Below are positions 61,128-64,000 of a DNA stretch of 64,000 nt, piece by piece. Where the stretch lies: contig JABLXK010000013.1 of the NCBI GenBank assembly GCA_013178095.1, positions 39,299 through 103,298 of the forward strand, in the 5' to 3' direction. Both the position numbers and the translations under genes were made by a program. Every line of letters starts with the position of its first letter. Position 1 is the first letter of the stretch. Under the pieces are notes generated by a model. It searched no databases. It had not been told where the DNA came from and saw only the letters and a program-made list of their open reading frames with translations. This DNA is from Anaerolineae bacterium (GTDB taxonomy: Bacteria > Chloroflexota > Anaerolineae > Anaerolineales > Anaerolineaceae).

Positions 61128-62504
61128 ATGGATTATCTGGAAATTCTTGATCGTTCCACCGCCGGGGCGTATATCTCCGAAGAAAACTGGGATCTGGAAA
61201 AAGTCGCCATGACCTGCATGCAGCTGGTGCAGAAATTCGATCTGAAGTGGGATCGCCAGACGCTGGTGCCGAACGATCCGGCGCTGGCTGACCGGGTGTT
61301 CGCAGCCGGTTTCGAATTGGCCGCCGCGATCGGGGCATACAACCGCAGCAGCGAACGGGTGCTGCGCTTCGAGCGCAGCGAATTGGAAGATGGTTTAAAG
61401 AATATGAAGATCAGCTTGACAATGGGACAGGGCTCCGATGAACGTGTGCTTTTCGCGCGCAAGATCATGGACGAACGCGCACCGCTGGTGTGGGCGGGCA
61501 ATCCCGGCGCGCCGCACCCGGAAGCGCTGTTCCTGCCGGCGGTGATGAGCTGGGCGCAGGAACCGATTGTGGACCTGATCACCTGCGGCACGCTGGCCGA
61601 AGTGGACGGGCGCGAAGTGCGCACCGGCGAGGCACTGGAGATTACTGCCACGCGCCGCGAACTGACCTACCTGCATCAGGCACTGGCGCGCGTCGGCCGC
61701 CCGGGCATGGGCATGCTGGCAGCGCAAAGCAGCGTCTCCGAGCTGGGCGACCTGGCCGCCGCGCATCCCGCTTACCTGCGCCCCTGCGACGCGCACCTGG
61801 TACCCATGTTGAACGAGCTGAAGATCGATAACCGCAATATCGCGCGGGCGGTTAATTCCATCGAGTACGGTATGCGTAATGGCGGGCTGTATTGCGCCAT
61901 CGCCGGCGGCCTGGGGGGTGACGCGCCCGGCTGCGCGGTGATTTCGGTGGCTTCCATCATCCTGGGAAACCTGACCAATCGCGCGGATTATCACATCCTG
62001 CATCCCATCCACATCCGCCACGTGGCCACCAGCACGCGCGAGGTGCTGTGGGTGGAAAGCGTGGTGCTGCAGGCTTTCGCGCGCAACGCCCCCGCCATCA
62101 TCGTGGCAGACGTTTACCCCAAGAGCGGCGCGCTGACGCGCGAGCTGCTTTACGAGACCGCCGCCAACGCCATGCTCATCACGGTCAACGGCGGGCACCT
62201 GGAAGGCTGCGGCTCGGCTGATGGGCTGCTGCCCAATGCCACCGGTTTGGAGGCGCGCCTGATGGGCGAGGTCGGGAAAGCTGTCAGCCGCCAGGGAGTG
62301 ACCCTGGAGCAGGCCAATCAATGGGTGCTGGAATTGCTGGAGAAGTACGAGCACATCTTCAAACTGCCGGGCGGCTATCCGGGCGTGCGCTTCGACCAGG
62401 CATACAACCTGGAAACGCTGCAGCCTGTGCCGGCATGGGCGGGCATGTACGAAAATATCGTGGAGATGCTTTGCGGAATAGGCTTGAAGTTATCCGCCAG
62501 CTAA
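61128..62504 (+). CDS. Monomethylamine methyltransferase (MtmB) homologue, non-pyrrolysine
   Basis: 458 aa, close to archaeal MtmB in length and in motif order: EENWDLEKVAMTCMQLVQKF, GNPGAPHPEALFLPAVMSWA, GRPGMGMLAAQSSVSELGDL, MLNELKIDNRNIARAV, HILHPIHIRHVATSTREVLW and GLEARLMGEVGKAV. In MtmB, pyrrolysine 202 follows GRPGMGV; here the same column is Leu197 and there is no in-frame TAG anywhere. The barrel is intact. Paired with its own corrinoid protein, it should transfer a methyl group from an unknown N-, O- or S-methyl donor. SD GAGGACAGC. Confidence 0.9.
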   Translation: MDYLEILDRSTAGAYISEENWDLEKVAMTCMQLVQKFDLKWDRQTLVPNDPALADRVFAAGFELAAAIGAYNRSSERVLRFERSELEDGLKNMKISLTMGQGSDERVLFARKIMDERAPLVWAGNPGAPHPEALFLPAVMSWAQEPIVDLITCGTLAEVDGREVRTGEALEITATRRELTYLHQALARVGRPGMGMLAAQSSVSELGDLAAAHPAYLRPCDAHLVPMLNELKIDNRNIARAVNSIEYGMRNGGLYCAIAGGLGGDAPGCAVISVASIILGNLTNRADYHILHPIHIRHVATSTREVLWVESVVLQAFARNAPAIIVADVYPKSGALTRELLYETAANAMLITVNGGHLEGCGSADGLLPNATGLEARLMGEVGKAVSRQGVTLEQANQWVLELLEKYEHIFKLPGGYPGVRFDQAYNLETLQPVPAWAGMYENIVEMLCGIGLKLSAS

Positions 62505-63086
62505 TTGATAAGCTTCCCAAACACATTTTCCCAAATCAAACGACGAGAAAGTTGCCTGGAAGGATGACTTCAATGGGCTGCAGGCGTAAATGCCCAGTTG
62601 AATCAATCCGGCTGCCTCATGCAAATGGAAGATGCGCATCTGGCGGAAGGGGTTGCCGTTTATTGCGCTTTCAATCAAAAAGTCTTTGTTCCTGCGGCTC
62701 AAGCGATAGGACATATGAATTTCGGCTGGGCTTTCGATATCCGTGGTAGCCCAGTCCGAGTAACCGTGATTGGTTACCACGCTTCCCAATTTGGAGACTC
62801 CCTCACCTTCAAATTCAACCGAGGCTTTGAACCAATTATCGCTGTTTTGATAGATGATCACGCCCGCCTGATCGAAGAGTTGCGCAGGCGCGTAGCGTAC
62901 ATTCACAGAAAAAGAAAATTCCTGTTCTTCTACTTTAGTCAGGCAGGCATGCGCGTTGTCATTTTGGAACCCATAATACGTGCGCTGCCAAAAGTCGGTG
63001 CCGGGTTCTGTTTGAAAGCTGATGGAATCGCCAGCGATACGAAAGTTCTTTGGCTCGTTGATCCAAAAAAATTTGCTCAGATCCAT
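62490..63086 (-). CDS. DUF1349 (concanavalin-like jelly-roll) protein
   Basis: 198 aa. ATG 63086 follows AGAGGGATAT; the frame opens 22 codons earlier. DFWQRTYYGFQNDNAHAC, DQAGVIIYQNSDNWFKASVEFE and LGSVVTNHGYSDWA mark the DUF1349 family (yeast Yer156/REE1-like), a lectin/glucanase-type jelly roll usually of unknown activity, sometimes linked to sugar binding. Convergent with the MtmB homologue; their 3' ends overlap by 15 nt. Confidence 0.88.
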   Translation of the reverse strand: MDLSKFFWINEPKNFRIAGDSISFQTEPGTDFWQRTYYGFQNDNAHACLTKVEEQEFSFSVNVRYAPAQLFDQAGVIIYQNSDNWFKASVEFEGEGVSKLGSVVTNHGYSDWATTDIESPAEIHMSYRLSRRNKDFLIESAINGNPFRQMRIFHLHEAAGLIQLGIYACSPLKSSFQATFSSFDLGKCVWEAYQLAGG

Positions 63087-63348
63087 ATATCCCTCTTCAC
63101 TAACATTTATTTGTCGTAGACACGATTGGATAAAGACAAAACCGCAAAGCAATTTTCTATTGGCAATGGATTATAACAAATGTATATTCTTTACTAACCC
63201 ATCCTTTTCAACTTTCAAGTGTTGATCTGTAAGCGAAGTCTTATCCCGTTAAAAGTCTGGCCAGATTCCTTTAGATGTCGTCCTGGCAAGTCAAGTACTA
63301 TAAAATCAGGTTAATACTTTATTAAAGGAATGACCCGTTAGGTCATAT

Positions 63349-63918
63349 TCATTGTGTTGCGGCTGATTTGCTTTTGGTGCGGAATTTGACATAAAATCCT
63401 GTAATCAAAGTAAGTAAGGTTATCAATGCCATCCAGAAAAAAATTGAGGTCGTGCCGGAAACCTCGTATAAATATCCTGCTGAAAAAATACAAATACTTG
63501 AACCAATACTCATGCTCACGCTTTTCAATGCCTGGCCAGCCGCTTGTAATTCCTTTTCCACGTGTGTATTGATATAAGCAACCGAAGCGGACCAGATCAA
63601 TGCGAATGAGGCTCCCCCACAGAATTGAAATAAAACCAGAAGAACGGGATTCTTTATTAATACCAATGAACATAATCTGATGAATTGCAATATATAGGAA
63701 TAAATTATCATCGTTGATAATTTGGATTTTTTAATTATCTGATCCACAAAAGAAAAACAGACAATCTCGCTCAAAATTGCCGTTGCCATTGAAAAGCTCA
63801 TCGTTAATGAATTTCCACCTAATTCATTGATATGAAGAAAAAGATAACCAGTAATACAGGATTCGGAGATACCGATTACGCAACCTATTTTCTGTAAATT
63901 CGAGTCAGAAATATCCAC
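63349..63918 (-). pseudogene. MFS transporter fragment (C-terminal half)
   Basis: 189 residues with six hydrophobic segments, GYLFLHINELGGNSLTMSFS and FQFCGGASFALIWSASVAY, typical of the second half of MFS_1-like (sugar or peptide) transporters. A stop lies a few codons upstream of the GTG at 63918 and no first half is seen before it. Probably cut by insertion or deletion next to the transposase-like sequence; a second half outside the window cannot be excluded. Confidence 0.72.
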
Positions 63919-63924
63919 AGTTCT

Positions 63925-64000
63925 TTAACAATTGAATGATTTGCCTGCACAGTAACGCTTGCCGATCTGCCACTCCTCACTGATCTCCATGAGCAACGCT
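63925..64000 (-). mobile_element. C-terminus of a transposase-like ORF at the edge
   Basis: The minus-strand frame entering from the right edge reads ALLMEISEEWQIGKRYC and stops at 63925-63927. This resembles the last residues of IS256 (Mutator-type) transposases as I remember them. Only 24 codons are visible, so the call is tentative. It adjoins the truncated MFS fragment, consistent with an insertion. Confidence 0.45.

Noticed and set aside
61128..62504. Pyrrolysine at an in-frame TAG in the MtmB homologue
   Set aside because: The Pyl position is a CTG Leu codon and no in-frame TAG exists.

Overview
The window looks like a chromosomal segment of an anaerobic Chloroflexota bacterium, most likely class Anaerolineae. 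This is inferred from gene content, not from a marker gene: lipoproteins with NBR1-type Ig domains, Pro/Thr-rich linkers on exported proteins, a CAP-LysM protein, a DUF5317 protein, several GT-C membrane glycosyltransferases, a membrane H+-pyrophosphatase, a selenoprotein, and corrinoid methyltransferase genes. Several genes carry TATAAT only 6-10 nt before the start codon, so leaderless mRNAs are probably common.

Layout. 1-5.5 kb: minus-strand nucleoside salvage (uridine phosphorylase, nucleoside hydrolase, adenine/adenosine deaminase) and a K+-independent-type H+-pyrophosphatase. 5.5-12 kb: two unknown proteins, a PadR-MFS operon with a palindromic operator, a holin-like protein, and a GPH symporter-GNAT pair. 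12.1-15.9 kb: the most unusual region. A DUF5317 membrane protein and an 81-aa protein are followed by four copies of a 28-residue signal-peptide-like ORF whose copies differ only at synonymous sites. These surround an 82-aa NHLP-clan-like protein, and are followed by a degenerate CpsD/CapB-type ATPase and a GH3-type adenylating enzyme that lacks its C-terminal domain. 15.9-23 kb: paralogous membrane proteins, an exported hydrolase, a GT-C glycosyltransferase and DMT transporters. 23-28 kb: an AlkD-like/SPL radical SAM pair, GIY-YIG, AzlCD, and tRNA-Ile2. 28-30.5 kb: CAP-LysM protein, tRNA-Gly with two partial downstream copies, and a block of eight ~126-bp tandem repeats. 30.5-41 kb: GH25 lysozyme, GT-C proteins, twin Ig lipoproteins, a c-di-GMP-I riboswitch before a secreted acidic protein, a second nucleoside hydrolase, and an S41 protease. 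41-51.7 kb: MFS, transglutaminase, hydrolase, DegV, a 1569-aa beta-helix surface protein, phosphoglycerate mutase, and a peroxiredoxin-glutaredoxin read through an in-frame TGA at the peroxidatic cysteine position. 51.7-57.3 kb: cellobiose-type PTS genes (IIA x2, IIC x2, IIB), a TetR regulator and a glpK pseudogene. 57.5-64 kb: two unknown membrane proteins, a corrinoid protein with an MtmB homologue that has Leu in place of pyrrolysine, a DUF1349 protein, an MFS fragment and a transposase-like tail at the edge.

Functionally the window mixes nucleoside and sugar salvage with energy conservation (PPase), envelope and surface functions, and methyl-group metabolism. Three things merit most attention: the four-copy peptide locus (13.0-14.6 kb), the selenoprotein (50.9 kb), and the non-pyrrolysine MtmB pair (60.5-62.5 kb).
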